Positions 36,124-48,400 of a stretch of DNA of 64,000 nt are shown here, piece after piece. This DNA is from Salvator merianae (lineage: Eukaryota; Chordata; Lepidosauria; Squamata; Teiidae), in contig QVOM02000049.1 in assembly GCA_003586115.2 (NCBI GenBank), forward strand, positions 18,357,470-18,421,469. The letters are read 5' to 3'. Both the position numbers and the translations under genes were made by a program. Position 1 is the stretch's first letter; every line of letters starts with the position of its first letter. The notes under the pieces are model-generated. The model made no database searches. It worked only from the letters and a program-made list of their open reading frames with translations, and was not told the origin of the DNA.

Positions 36124-36540
36124 AGGGTGTGATCAGACGGGCTAATTCGGGCGAATTCCGGTCGCTCAGAGGGCGGGCATTCCAAACGGATCGTCTTCAC
36201 GTCGCCCCGAGGCCCCACGGCAGCGACTTTTCTGCCGGAAAAAGCGTTCGGAAAAAGCGTCGCTCCGAGAGCTACTGAGAAGCGACTGTAGGAAAAGTCG
36301 CTGCGACGGGACCTCGGGGCGACGTGAAGATGAAGTTACGAGCTTCCAGTCTGGCATGCCCGCCCTCTGAGCGACCGGAAGTCGACCGGAAGTCGCCCGA
36401 ATTGGCTTGCCAGTTTGGAATGCCCGCCCTCTGAGCGACCGGAAGTCAACCGGAAGTCGCCCGAATTGGCTTGCCAGTTTGGAATGCCCGCCCTCTGAGC
36501 GACTGGAAGTCGCCCGAATTAGCCCGTCTGATCACACCCT
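36124..36540. mobile_element. CpG-rich fold-back transposon with internal tandem repeats
   Basis: Ends are inverted copies: AGGGTGTGATCAGACGGGCT at the left and the reverse complement at the right, about 66 bp with two mismatches seen. The right half holds about three tandem copies of a roughly 64-bp unit (GCCCGCCCTCTGAGCGAC...CGCCCGAATTGGCTTGCC). The centre has a second palindrome (CGTCTTCACGTCGCCCCGAG and its inverse). It lies in TMEM14C intron 1. No target duplication was certain. Confidence 0.85.
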
Positions 36541-36604
36541 AAATCTCACTTCAAGTGATCACCAAGCTCAAGTATAGTATCTGCTACTTATTGTTTTGTA
36601 ACAC

Positions 36605-36695
36605 TAAGACAGGGTTGACTGAGTTTTCTTGACAAAAATGCCCAGAAGTGGTTTGCTACTACATCCTTCTGAGGAAAGCCAACAATCGAAACTCT
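36605..36695 (-). repeat. Sauria-type SINE fragment
   Basis: GAGTTTTCTTGACAAAAATG and AAGTGGTTTGCTACTAC are the reverse of the SINE body (CCAAGAAAAC, GGCAATGACAAA). Confidence 0.5.
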
Positions 36696-37714
36696 GGTCA
36701 GGGCAGGCTTTAGTTAGGTGAAAAACTGTGGCCGCCCAGTGGCATCGCTCCTAGGGAGTGCTGTAGTGGCCAGGGATGCATGTGGTAGTGGAAAAGGGGC
36801 ACGAGATAGTAGCCATAGAGTCCCATAGAGGATTTTTCATGCCATTTTTTCCTCTTACATTGGGTAGGAGGCTGCAGTTGCTTCCATGATACCCTATAAA
36901 GGACTTTTTATGCTGTTTCATGTGACCAGAGTCTACCGCTCAATAAAGAAAAGAAGCAGTGCAAAACCTCCTCTATTGGTGGTCTTGGTATACACATGGT
37001 TGTGGAAAAGGGAGCAGCTGCTTCTAGTTTCTTCTAGTCCAGCTGCTCCCAGTAGAGCTGTAGAGCACAATTTTGTGCTCCACAGCAAGTAGTGACCGGG
37101 ACCAGCTGTAGTCTGCTCCCGATTGCCAGGGCCTCCGCAAAATGTAGAAGCATTGCACTAGTGAGCGTCCCTGACACTCACTAGAATCCAGTGCAAAAGG
37201 CCCTTATTCTCTGGTTTGTTGTTGAGCTTCCTTTAATTTCCTTAGAGGAAAGGCAGGATACAAGCAGTTTCCATTAAAAAGGAAATTGAAGGTCAGGTAA
37301 ACAGAAGCTTATTCCCTCACTGGGAACAGGTGGGCTGAACGGCAGCCAAATCCGTTTTAAGCTAATTTTGAAGGTACGCGAGCACCAGGGGGCACCAGAT
37401 CGCAAGACCAGCCTATAGCCTCTACAGTTTTGATCAAGATGGTGTTTCTGTTCAAGACTAGGAAAACTAGCCTGTGCTAAGCGATTTGAAGTAGTCCTTA
37501 CTTCTTAAGAATATATTAAGCATTGTCCTGAGTCAAACCGCCTGGGGCTGATGGGTCTTGCAGATCAGCAGCAAAAACTAGAAATCCAAACCTTGACTGC
37601 CCTCGGAAAATTTTTAAGTGGTCTATGGTAGGCAAAAAAGAGTATAGTATAAGAAACCCTGTGTTGATAGGTGCGCGACCAACTCCTGGTTGACCGCATG
37701 AGCGCCTCCAGGGG

Positions 37715-37840
37715 CGTCTCTATGCAGTTTTCTTGGCACAAATCTTGCTATTGCCTACTTCCGGGAACAGCTGGGGAGCGAACCAACAACCCTCTGCTTT
37801 CCAGGCTGTTTGCTCTACCACTAACAAGGAGCCCTTCAGA
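37715..37840 (-). repeat. tRNA-derived SINE, antisense
   Basis: GTTTTCTTGGCACAAATCTTG at the left and TTTGCTCTACCACTAACAAGG at the right are the reverse of a SINE body and its tRNA A-box end (TAGTGGTAGAGCAAA). The rest of 36696-38280 shows no gene. Confidence 0.6.
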
Positions 37841-38279
37841 GCTTTTTAACAAGACGCCAGCCAAGAACCCAACCGCCCTTCTTACTGAAAGGCTAATCAG
37901 CCAGACTAATTATTCTAGCCAGACAAAATGCTCAGCTCCCTTCAAGTGTGTCTGATAAGTTGGCTGATATTTTTTTGTCAAAGCTGACAGACAGACTCCG
38001 ATTGCGCTCGATCTTTTTTTTTCACTCTGGGAAAGACAAGTTAGAATTGCAGCCCGAGGAAGGCCAGCAGGCAGGGAGAGAAATCTGGGTGTGTTTTTTT
38101 TTCATTTTTTCTGATCTGGTCTGGTGCACTGCACTGCCCGCCAAGCGAAGTCACCATATCCGGCAGGCAGGAACTCTCTGGCTGCTTGCCTCTCAGAGGG
38201 ACGCGATCCAATATATCTCCAACAGAACAGACCAACTTCCTTTGATCCGGTCGCTTTAGAAAAACTGCACCGGCTACAG

Positions 38280-38760
38280 ACACTGCACGACGAAGTGGGA
38301 AGCCGTGATGCCTACTTTTCCTCCCCAAGTTCCTTTCAACACTAAGCTCCAACTTGGAAAGAAAGAAAATGGTTACCATTTAAAAAAAAAAAAATCCGGC
38401 CGGGGGGGAAGGTTACAAAAACAGAACAGCAAAACATGCAAGAGCATTGCGCGCACTCACCTTTCGCCAAGGTCACGCTACGACCCTCCGTGCCTGAAAC
38501 GCGCTCCCAATTGCTCACCGAGCGAAATCAAATGCGATTTTGCTGGCGCAGCAGCAGATCGACGCGATCGTGTGCGGAGGGACGACCAGAAAGAAACCCG
38601 AAGTTTCTTCCAGGAGGGAAAAGGACGAGCGACGCGTTACTCAGAGTTCAGCTCAGCTGAGTCCGCAGCTGCTGTTGGTCGAGGTGAATAATATCGCAAC
38701 AGATACGTCCGTTCACATTTCTGAATGCTGACTTAAGAGAAGGTCCTGCAGTGCGCAGCA
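38280..38760 (-). promoter_or_regulatory. CpG-island promoter of TMEM14C
   Basis: A sharp rise in G+C and CpG (for example CGACGCGATCGTGTGCGGAG, GAGCGACGCGTTACTC) stands out from AT-rich surroundings. Coincidence with the first-exon donor supports a housekeeping-type promoter. Confidence 0.75.
38461..38700 (-). other. TMEM14C: Probable TMEM14C untranslated first exon
   Basis: On the - strand the segment ends CTTGGCGAAAG|GTGAGT (exon edge at 38461), a near-consensus donor at the edge of a CpG island. It contains no ATG in the stretch examined, as expected for a 5' UTR exon. An alternative donor CTCG|GTGAGC lies at about 38518. The transcription start is not fixed. Confidence 0.65.
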
Positions 38761-38989
38761 CAGCTGAACTCGTTCTGTCTTTGGGGGGGTGCGCTATGCC
38801 TCTCGGGGTCAGAATAATATATGGCGAAGGTAGTTATCATTTGCCGCTCACTCACTCCTGCCTCCATGTGGACAGCGGGAAGGATTTTTAATTTGAAACG
38901 GTTTTTCTCTGTGATGGCTTCTGTAAAATTCATCAAATCACGCTTGTCTCAGTGGCAGCGTCACTTTTTAATGTTAAGATTCTGGGTTT

Positions 38990-39075
38990 TTTTAAGTATT
39001 TATTTTTATTTCTATCCCGCCTTACACCCAAAGGTCTCAGGGAGGGTGACAATAAAATCAGCATAAAAATAGATA
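38990..39075 (-). repeat. L2-type repeat tail
   Basis: TTCTATCCCGCCTTACACCC followed by AAAGGTCTCAGGGAGGGTGA is the inverted L2-type 3' end. Confidence 0.6.
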
Positions 39076-39844
39076 AAATGCGTTAGTTAAAACAGTAACA
39101 GTGCCTGCACTGGGAGGGACATGAAAGCAGCTTAGTGGTGGTAACACCCATACACTAGTGCCTCTAATCCATATTAAAGTCCAAAAGATACACTTGTAAA
39201 GGCCTTTAATGTGGACTCGAGATGGGATGGGAACACATGTCTACATGCTACCACCTCTAAGCTGCTTTCAAGCCACTTTTTTCATGTGTGCGGATGCAGC
39301 CAGCGTTGTCCCAGAGTTCAAATTCCATAGTCATTGGCAGGCAGCAAGAAAGTAAATGGCTATTTCTCTCCTTCTGTATACCCAAAGCAAGCAGTATCTC
39401 TTTCTCCCATAATTGTCCAGTGCTGTTGGCTGTTGTTTTCTGTTGAGTGATAGATGGAAAAGAACTTTTGTTCAGAACCTGTAACAAATGTTGTTTGGCC
39501 GTCTGGCTCCTGTCTTTACACTGGTGAGAGTAGTGGAGCTGAAGGAAGGACGTGTGTTCAATCACGATTTTCTGGTCCTGGTGTGCTTTATGTGATAATC
39601 CCCTGTTGCGCAATAAGGGTGGACCAAATATGCATACGCTTTGTATTACACACACATTTGTTCCTGCTTTGTGAGGGCGGGGTTCGAGTACCGAAATGTA
39701 AATGTATCTGTTTCGAGGTGCTACATCCAGGATATAGGATAGCTGAAAGACTGAATGTCAAAAGGTAGAACTTCTTTCATCATTACATTTCCATGCTAAA
39801 ATGTTGAATTTCTGGTTCTGCCAAGGCGATTTCTCTGCCAGTAA

Positions 39845-40182
39845 ACATAAAAACATAAGAAGAGCCCTGCTGGATCAGGCCATGGCCCATCTAGTCCAGC
39901 ATCCTGTCTCACACAACGGCTCACCAATTGCTTCTAGGCATCTCAAGCAGAAGACAAAGGTGCTACCTTCATCTGCTCTCAACACCCTGCCAAGTAGCTT
40001 TTAGAGGTTCCCTGCCTGTCTCTCCACCCTGGAGGCAGTACCTAGGCTTCCATTCTAGTAGCCATTGACCTCCATGAATCTGTCCCGTCCATTCTTAAAG
40101 CTGTCCAGGCTGATTGCTGTCACTTTCTCCTCCGGTAGTAAATTCCATAGACTGATGATCCTCTGGGTGAAAAAATACTTCC
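39845..40182 (-). mobile_element. CR1/L3-like LINE 3' end
   Basis: ATAAGAAGAGCCCTGCTGGA, CCATCTAGTCCAGCATCCTG and CTCCACCCTGGAGGCAGTAC are the reverse complement of the subfamily at 13.4 kb. Confidence 0.85.
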
Positions 40183-40188
40183 AAAGCT

Positions 40189-40380
40189 ATACCATGAGAT
40201 GTGGAGCAGTTAGATTACTGCAAACTTCATGTAGCTGAGATTGGCTGATCTCAAAAATGTAGACAGAATAGACTTGGATGGGAGACCACCTCAAAATTTC
40301 ATAGTGGACTAGACTGGGAAGACAAGAACATTTCCGGGGGAAGGCCTTGGCCAACCATTTCTATAGTAGCATTTTGCACA
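40189..40380 (+). repeat. 5S rRNA-derived SINE
   Basis: GCTGATCTCAAAAATGTAGAC and GACTTGGATGGGAGACCACC match the internal promoter region of 5S rRNA (GATCTCGGAAGCTAAGCAG and TTGGATGGGAGACCGCC). A SINE body (GGGGGAAGGCCTTGGCCAACC) follows. It is too diverged to be a functional 5S gene. Confidence 0.75.
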
Positions 40381-41500
40381 ATGGAACCAGGAAGAGGTTC
40401 CAACGCAACTGCCGCCTTTCTGTGTTTCTGCTAAAAAGCTATATGCCGTGTAATTATCAGAAGGTGAGCTGAGGTTGAATATAGCAGTTCATTTCCCCGC
40501 ATTACTTATTGGTTTGTCAGCTATACTGCAAACCTAGGGAATGGTTCTGTACATGAAGGTCTCAGGGCAGATTCCAGCAATTAAAAACAAAATATAAAAT
40601 GAAGAACCTAAAAATATAAAGGTAAATTGACTGCTCAAATTAAAGTAAAAGACAAAAGAGATATATGCAATATATCTATGTTATAAAACAAGATATTCTG
40701 CTAAATAAGGAGTCAACCATGTCAATTTACCATTCTATGTTACCAATTGTGTTGAAAATAGTATAATATTCACAGTATATTTTTAAATCTATACGAATCT
40801 GTATTTTTAAGTTGCTACTAGTTATACAATTAAGTATGTTTAAGATTTATATTGTCTCTCTCCCTGTTTTGTCCTGCTTTGTTTTGATTTTGGAGTGCAT
40901 CTTGTGCAAACCTGAGGTACACTGCAAAATTTCACAACGTTTTACCAAATTACAAGTGGAAGGGATGGAATTTCATAGTCTCCTCATTGAAACAAAACCA
41001 GGAAATGTCACACTGAAACATTCCTTTGTTTTCAGGTTAGCAAAGAACAGAAAGAAACTCTGCTGTTGCCAAAGACCTATCATTGTCCAGTTGTATTTTT
41101 CATTCTTTATCCTTATCCTTCCTGTATTTTGTGGGCAGGATTACAGAAATACAATAATGCAAGTGAACCCTTATGGTTTGCCTGCTTCAAATCAAATAAA
41201 CTTTTGAGCAGCACAAGATGGAATATTTGAGATGATATATGTGTTTACTCAGAGGAAGTGCCGCTGAATTCAGAGACTTGAGTACAATTAAAATGGAATG
41301 TCTTGACTTTTAATAGTTTTTCATGGGAAATCACATTAAAGTTTATGTTGGTGGGGTGCAAAATAAAAATCACAGACATAGTGTTTGTATTCATTACAAA
41401 AGCACGACTCCCAGGCAAGGTTTTTCATGTGGAAAAGAGACATTCTTCTTTGCCTTTGGCTTAACAAAAGGAGAAGAGGGAGGGAAAGAGACCCAGAATC
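40381..41500. other. Intergenic DNA with no recognised gene
   Basis: AT-rich. One 131-codon frame (40812-41207 +) starts with a hydrophobic stretch but shows no recognisable domain or splice context, and I do not call it a gene. Confidence 0.5.
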
Positions 41501-41910
41501 TTAGGGCCTTTTTGCACTTTGACCTAGCGAGCATCAGGGACACTCACTAGCAAAGTGTTTCCGCACTTTGCGGAGGCCTGTGTGACTAGGAGCAATCTAC
41601 AGCTGCTCCCAATCATGGCTAGATGTGAAGCACTAAATTGTACTTCACAGCTTGACCAGGAACAGCTATCCTCCTGCTGGTCAAGTACATTCACACCGAC
41701 TTCTGTCTCCATGGTGCTGCCGGTCACCATGGCAGCAGACAGATGCTTCCCGGACACTGTCATGGCGGGCATCGAGAGCAGAATACCAGCATTCGCAGTG
41801 CGAATGCTGGTATCCTGCTTGTATTCATGCTGACGGTCCTGCAGTGCAGACAGTGTCCGTGCTGTGGGGTCAATTCCATTCTAATGTGGAAAGTGCAAAA
41901 ACAGCCTTAG
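41501..41910. mobile_element. hAT-like MITE (GGCCTTT...GCACTTT family)
   Basis: Left end TTAGGGCCTTTTTGCACTTT is mirrored by GGAAAGTGCAAAAACAGCC at the right. Internally TGTGAAGCACTAAATTGTAC and CAGCTTGACCAGGAACAGCT resemble the elements at 51.3 and 53.4 kb. Confidence 0.65.
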
Positions 41911-42498
41911 TTCCATTCTTCTTTCTTTTTTGATAGCAATTGTGGATTATCAGACACAGACAAAAACAAAGTAAAACCAGACCCCAGGTGTAATGCTTCT
42001 GGCAAGGATGCCTACCTGGGGTTCTTGTCCAGCTACGCCCTTAGGCTGCTTCTAGAAAACCTTGTTTGATCTCATGATCTAAGTGGAGTCAAGTTTCCTT
42101 GGTAGGTAATTTCAAAACACTTCTGTATTCTATCTAGAGCATCTACAGAGATTTATCAGCTCAGCGGCACCATTACCAAACTTGTCAGATAGGCAATGTC
42201 TTTGGAAATTTCCTCTTTTGCAACTCAAAAACAAAAAGAAAAGAAAAAAGTCAGTAGCTTTGTCCTCTTTTATATGGCAACCCCATCCAAGACAAGGATC
42301 TTCATGGCTTTTATATGTTACAGTTACAAGGTTGCTAATCAATCACAAAAAGTATCTATAGATATTTTATGATGGTTTTGTGAGTGTAACTTCTGAAACG
42401 TATGAGCAAGAACTAGGCTTGTTTACCTGGAAAAAAACTCAAAAAATTGCAAGACATTTTGAACATTCCAGTTGTTCTGATAAACATTCTGAAGCCCC

Positions 42499-42662
42499 TT
42501 CTTCTGGGCTTTAATCTGGATTATATCCCAGAATAGGAACTTGCCATCCACATGCTGGTGGTGGACTGTGGCAGGCCTCCCAGCTGTAGTCTGCACGATG
42601 CAGATGACAAGTCCCTATTCTGGGATATAATCTGGATCAAGGCCCAGTGTAGAAAGGGTCTG
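42499..42662. mobile_element. Fold-back MITE of the same family
   Basis: TAATCTGGATTATATCCCAG and TATTCTGGGATATAATCTGG are inverted arms around a roughly 75-nt loop. Outer ends CCCCTTCTTCTGGGC and GTGTAGAAAGGGTC fit the family terminus. A related element is at 50.5 kb. Confidence 0.65.
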
Positions 42663-43724
42663 AGTATTCCAGCCATAGTGAAAAATGGGAAATTCCTTTT
42701 AAGTCCCTGGTTCTCTATGGTAGGGTCCTACTCTTAGGGAATCCTAAAAAGCAAAAGCAAAAGGAAGATTGACTGGTGTGGCATGGGCTTCAAACAAAGC
42801 CTATGGACTAGCATATAGCACAGGAGAGGTTTCTGCCTGTACTCACCCCATACCGGCCACTTCTATTTTGCTCCTGTAGCCTAAAGGTGTGAAAAAGGCA
42901 TTTAAAGGAACATTGTGTGCACATAGAATGACAGGAATACATACTAACACGCTCCTCACTGAACTTCTGGTGGTCACTATACTGCTGTTGCTGTTGAGGG
43001 CATACGTTCAGCCTGATGGAATGGACCTTTTTGAGAAAGTGGTTGGAGGAACACACCAGATGTTGTTTGTGCAGATTGTATTCTGGTCAGGGTGTGAGGA
43101 ATGGATGGACCTGTTTATTGGCACTCTAGAACAAAGTAGCCTAGAAGTCCCAAAATGCTTTGCCAACTATGCAGGCCGTTGGCCAGTCTATAAAAGCATC
43201 CCATGAGACCCCCAATAAAGGAGCATGAAGTGCCTAAAATAGTTTTTAAATGAAATATGCCATTGTTCAATCTGTAGAAGCATTGCATGGTGGGAACTTG
43301 ATATGTTTCATCACAGCTTGAAATACTGCTGATCAGGGCACTTCTACCATTGATTGTGATGGAAAAATTGCCCATGTGTGATCTTCAGAATACATACAAC
43401 CTCCACAACTATCTGACCCAGATACTGGCTGTGCCTCCACTTACTCTAGAAGGCATCTGCAGATGCACCTTCAGCTGCTGTATCTGCAATTTTGCTGGCA
43501 AGGCACACCCCAGGACCACCCCTGCTAAGGTTGTGATTGCTATTTTGGGCACCTTCTGGTGTGAGGTGCAATTTGCTACTCTCAGTGCTGCATCTTAGGG
43601 CACCTCTGTGCTCCACAATGGAGGCATGGAGGCACCTGATAACACAGCGAACAAAGTGTTTTACTGAGGTGCCTGCCCTCTGGTGTGATCTGTGCTGAAG
43701 TGGAGCCACCAGTTCTCATTATGT

Positions 43725-43855
43725 TATAATGCATCTGATGAAGTAAGCTTAGTCTACAAAAGCTCATGCTATCATCTTCTTTCTCTCGGTTAGTCTCTAA
43801 GGTGCAATTAGATCCCCTTGCTGATTGATCCAGACTAACACAACTACATCTCTGA
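43725..43855 (+). repeat. Penelope-like element relic with CTGATGA hammerhead core
   Basis: CTGATGA at 43735-43741 is followed by AGTAAGCTTAGTCTAC and AAAAGCTCATGCTA, then GGTTAGTCTCTAAGGTGCAA. This is the reptile repeat with CTGATGA, stem II, GAAAGC and GTTAGTCTCTAAGGTGCCAC. The CGAAA box is now CAAAA and stem II is weakened, so self-cleavage is unlikely. Confidence 0.55.
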
Positions 43856-44439
43856 ATTATGTTATAATGTTTATGGTATAAATTAGACACATGTTGCTCA
43901 AATACAATGAATCAGTATTGGAAGAGATGAGTGACAAATGAAGTGTGAGACTTGCTCCCAGATTGGAATCCATCTTAGCTACACAAGGCAGATGTGACCA
44001 CAGCAGTTACCCCCCCATACACCTTGATTCACTGACTCTAAACAGGACTATCTGATGCTGTCTGCTTCCCACCAGAAAAATCCCATTGTTTCGCTGATTG
44101 CTCTGCAGGCTTGGCTTAATTCTGTCAGATTATGGCAGGAAGACCTACATGAGCAAGTGGTGCTCCTGCCCTGAGTGAGAGAGCTGTAAGATTAAACTGC
44201 AGATATGGCCACCCAAGTATAATAGTTGATATAATCACGCTACCTTGACTATCTGTCTTGGAAAGCCAGAATGTGCACAAATACTTTGTTTGCCCCGTTT
44301 CCTCCTAAATATCTGGTCTCACATCTAAATGTCACATTTTGGGGTATAAGGGTAGGTGCCCTTTTCCAGCATGTGTTCTTATTCCTGCCAAGGTTCACTA
44401 AGAGCTGAATTTTTGTATATGCGTGAGTAGGTTCCTGCT

Positions 44440-44820
44440 TCTACTGGGGTTAAGATCTTCTCTGTAATCACTAATGAACCAACAAAAGATCTGAGCTGTC
44501 TCTTTCACTCTGAGGCTTCAAGCTGTTTTCACAGTGGTTAAGGTCTGGGGTAGCTTGATCTTGCACCACTGGATAGTAGTTGGGTACAGTTAGCTGTTCA
44601 AGTTTTAATCTGTTGTTCGTGATGTCTAACTTCAACTTGGCCAAGGGAGCATTCACGGCTATTTATCCTTGAGGGTTACTGGATCCTCTGTCTTCATTTT
44701 GCCTGCATCAGCATATTGGTGAAGTTCTTCGGAGTACCTGAGCTGAGCCTCTTACTACTGCTACAGAACTTGCTTTAGCAAGTTTCTGCAACATTTGTCT
44801 TATTTCCTGAACTGTGAAAA
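44440..44820 (-). pseudogene. Unidentified decayed coding relic
   Basis: On the - strand one frame reads NAPLAKLKLDITNNRLKLEQ and LTVPNYYPVVQDQATPDLNH (44656-44471). Upstream in the same orientation, other frames read VQEIRQMLQKLAKASSVAVV and EELHQYADAGKMKTEDPVTL. Protein-like stretches in shifting frames suggest a frameshifted retroelement or retrocopy. I do not recognise the family. Confidence 0.35.
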
Positions 44821-45396
44821 CTGTTTCTGATCAAGAGAAGATCCTGAGAAAGACATATTTCCTCCTGCTTTTATTTCCTTACGCAGAAAAGCTGCATTTC
44901 CACAATAGAAAAAGGGAGTTGTACTGTGACTGGATCACCCCAATTCATTTTGGGGGCACCACTGTTGAGGGGATGTATGTGTGGCAATTGATAGGAGACT
45001 CAGACTGATAATCATATGGGAAAAGTTCATTAGACTGAGTTGTTCTGATGCACCATGCTACCTCTCCAGCTGCAAAAGTGAGCTCTCTGAATATTTAACT
45101 TCTCACCCTCTAATCTACTTCTCCTTTCCTCACAACAGGTGTTGATTAGCTAGAAAATCCCCTTTGACTCCCTAGCCTAGCTGGTTTCTCTGTTCTGTTT
45201 CCCTTGTCTAGCATCAGTGGCTAGAGCTGGTAAAGCCTATTCTGTGTACTTTTGCCTTGGTTACAGTAAAAACCTTCCCAGTGAATACATAGTACTATTT
45301 AACTGGGTCTATTTACTTTGAGTACCTCTCACTTTGAGGTGCTACTACCGCTGAGTGGCATTCTTCCCCATTTGGCATTGTTTCTATGTTGTTGAT

Positions 45397-45435
45397 GATG
45401 ATAATAATAATAATAATAATAATTATTATTATTTA
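45397..45435 (+). repeat. (ATA)n microsatellite
   Basis: GATGATAATAATAATAATAA and similar, with a short inverse ATT run at the end. Confidence 0.95.
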
Positions 45436-48400
45436 TAAAGTTATTTGGGGTGTTTCCTAGACTTTAATAAAAGCATAGTTTGCATTTATATTGGCCTACA
45501 TATTTCCCTCCCTGAGGATCAGCTACCAACTGCATGATCTGTCAAACCAAAACCTTTAGTCCTATAAAAATCTTGAACCTGAGAATGCTGCTAGACACAT
45601 GTCCAGAGTTGTTCTTGTGACAATGATCAAGAAGAGTTTCATCAGGCAGGTCTGAATAATCAGGTACAATCTGATTACAACTGAAGAGGCACTGGATTTT
45701 TTAAAAAATGGAATAAATTCAAAAATGCATGTCACGTTTATCCCTACTCCATTTTAAAAAATTGGTTTCTTTCTTTATTTTTTAAATAATTTTATTAAGC
45801 ATAAAACATCCTAATACAAGGAGATATTCTAAAAACACCAGTTGGTACCATTTATATTTGGGTTGTTATAATTGATGACTTCTGATCTTCTTCTAAATGA
45901 TTGATTGTTGTCTTTGATTCTTTGCTCCTCTTATTTATTCTTTTACTGCCCCAATGTTTTTGTCTCTCATTGTTCTTCAAAACCTGCCACTGGTAATTCC
46001 TTTTCTGTGGTCTGTAGATAGTCAATAAAGGGTTGCCAGCTTTTAACAAAAGCTGATGTGGTTTTATCTCTCTATATATTTTAAATTGGTTTCAAGATGA
46101 TATTGGTATATAAGACAGAAGGGAAAGGGTATTAGGAATATCTGATGCTCATTTACCCTTCTGAAATCTGCAGAAGGAGTAACATGGAAAAAAAACGGTT
46201 CACCACAGTTCATTGTGACTGTCTCACAGTGACACAGCTACTTCTGTATCTATTGTGATACATCTATTGCTACAACCAATGAGGGAGTAGACTGCCCTAA
46301 ATGTGGCCTCTTTTATAATGCCGAGGAGAAGTTTGGAACATTTCACACCCCTACTTTCTCTCCTGGCCAGATAACTGTCGTAAAATAGGGTTACCTTTTG
46401 GAAAAGAGAATAGCTTTAATAGCTTTGTAAAAAGGGAATTTCAGCAGGTGAAGCTTACACCTACTAAAGGTGGAGGGTTTGTCCTGATTTTCATGTAGCT
46501 ACTGTACTCTACATGAGGCACCTATGATGTACTCTTTGTGACACTGACATGGGAGAGCAAAAATATTTTCATGATCTATTAAGCTCCTAGAGGCTGAAGT
46601 CCTCAGGGTTTGGAAAAAAAATGCATTTTTTGCTAACCATTTCAATGATTTAGAGTTTTCTCTGTTTCTCATGCAAAGGTGAGCAGGGCACAAAAACATG
46701 CCTTAAAGAGTTACACAAAATAGAATTAGTCTAAACACAGTGCACGGTGAGAACAGAAAAAAGTTGCATTTGCATTTCTTTCCTTTCAGTAGCAACTTCT
46801 GTATAACATAAAATCGTTTGTTATATCTTTTTAGTCCAATAGACACATTTCAGTTCAAAGCTAAAAAATTTACTTCAGCTCACAACCTATAAAGTATATT
46901 TTAAATCAAAATTTATACTGCAAGAAATAATTTACAACCATGTACAAGGCCTGACAAAAACCAGATATTTAAAATGTGATGCTACTGTATTTAATGTTTT
47001 GCTTGATTCAGTATTACCAGTCTTATTTTAAAGCTTGTAGAAAGAAATTTAGCTGCAATTTCGGAACATCTAATAGCTGGCTATTAGTCTGGAAATACGA
47101 TATTTATTAGACTTCTGTGTGGTAGTACCACATCCATTTGAGCAAATTTTCAAATGCTGAAGACAGCTTTAAAATAGTCTTCCAGGTCAGCTGAAGGAAA
47201 GACTTTAGCCTAACTGTAAGAAAATATTTCTTATATTTAGGGATACTTAAGTAGTCTTATTAATCTCAAATGTATATGTATGTGTGTGTGTGTATCCTTA
47301 AGTAGTGAGAAATTATAGAAACTGTAAATCAGCTGAGTTTGGCACAGCATTCTATAGACCAAGAGATATTAACTGAAGTGTAAAGAAGTTGACTGAATCA
47401 CCCTCATTAATGATTTATTGCCACCATTCAGTAATGTAGATCCTAGTTAAGATCCAGGAAAAATTGCCAAGATAAATAGGGAACAAAAAAAGGCCCAGTC
47501 AGAATCTTACTGCAAAGAGCAATTCCATTGGCTGGAGAATACAGATATCAGCTGTGAGTTTCCATTCAGAATCTGAGAGATATCTAGGGACACAAAGTTA
47601 AAAGTAAAGGTGTCCTTCAGTTGAGTTTGGCTCCTGGTTACTTAGTGGATTTCAGTTTTCCTAGCAAGGAGTGACAATATGGAAATTTATTCATTTTTGT
47701 CCTTTTAAATCAGTCAGAAGGCTCTGCTACTCCTTAGTTTTAATCCACTTTTCCCACCCATTTTGGCAAAGAACAGATAGGGGGGTGAGTGAGGCATTGG
47801 TGGGGTCCTGTGATGACATAATCCTTAGAGTAAACTGCCCCTTTCCCCTCGCAGCTTTAAAGCCACTTGGGAAAAAGAACTCAGCTTAGCTGAGAGACCA
47901 GAGAGAAGGGCAGGTCAGTGTTGCTGATGTTTTAACACCATCCTGCCTGTACCTTTTGCTCACCTGCTCTCTTCCATTTCCTTGGTCACTCACGGCCAGC
48001 TGTACTCATCTGAATGATATATTCAAAATCATGTTCACAGGGAAGTTTTCTGGTGGTGAATAGAGACAAGCACTTATTGATCATATTAATGGTCACAGCA
48101 AGGCACACAACAATAAGAGAATGAACCCAACAGAAATCTCCTCCTCAAGGGCAAATAGAAAGAGATAGCACTGGTTCGTTAAGCATTTAGAAGCTGAGTC
48201 AATAAAGTTTCTCTGTAAATCCTGTATAATCCAAAGAACAAACTAATAATGTAGCCAGGATAAACAGAATGAAAGTACTTTTGTATCTGTAATAATTAGA
48301 ATAATTCCCTATTTCCTTATTAAAGTTCTATAGCTGCTATTTTACGTGGTTTGACCCACAATGCAATCAGACAGGGCTTTTTTCAGTTGCTCTTTACCAA

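Noticed and set aside
40240..40310. 5S rRNA gene
   Set aside because: Only part of the internal promoter is preserved and many positions differ; it is a SINE head.
40812..41207. 131-codon open frame with hydrophobic start
   Set aside because: No family resemblance and AT-rich hydrophobic translation typical of chance frames; kept only as part of an intergenic description.
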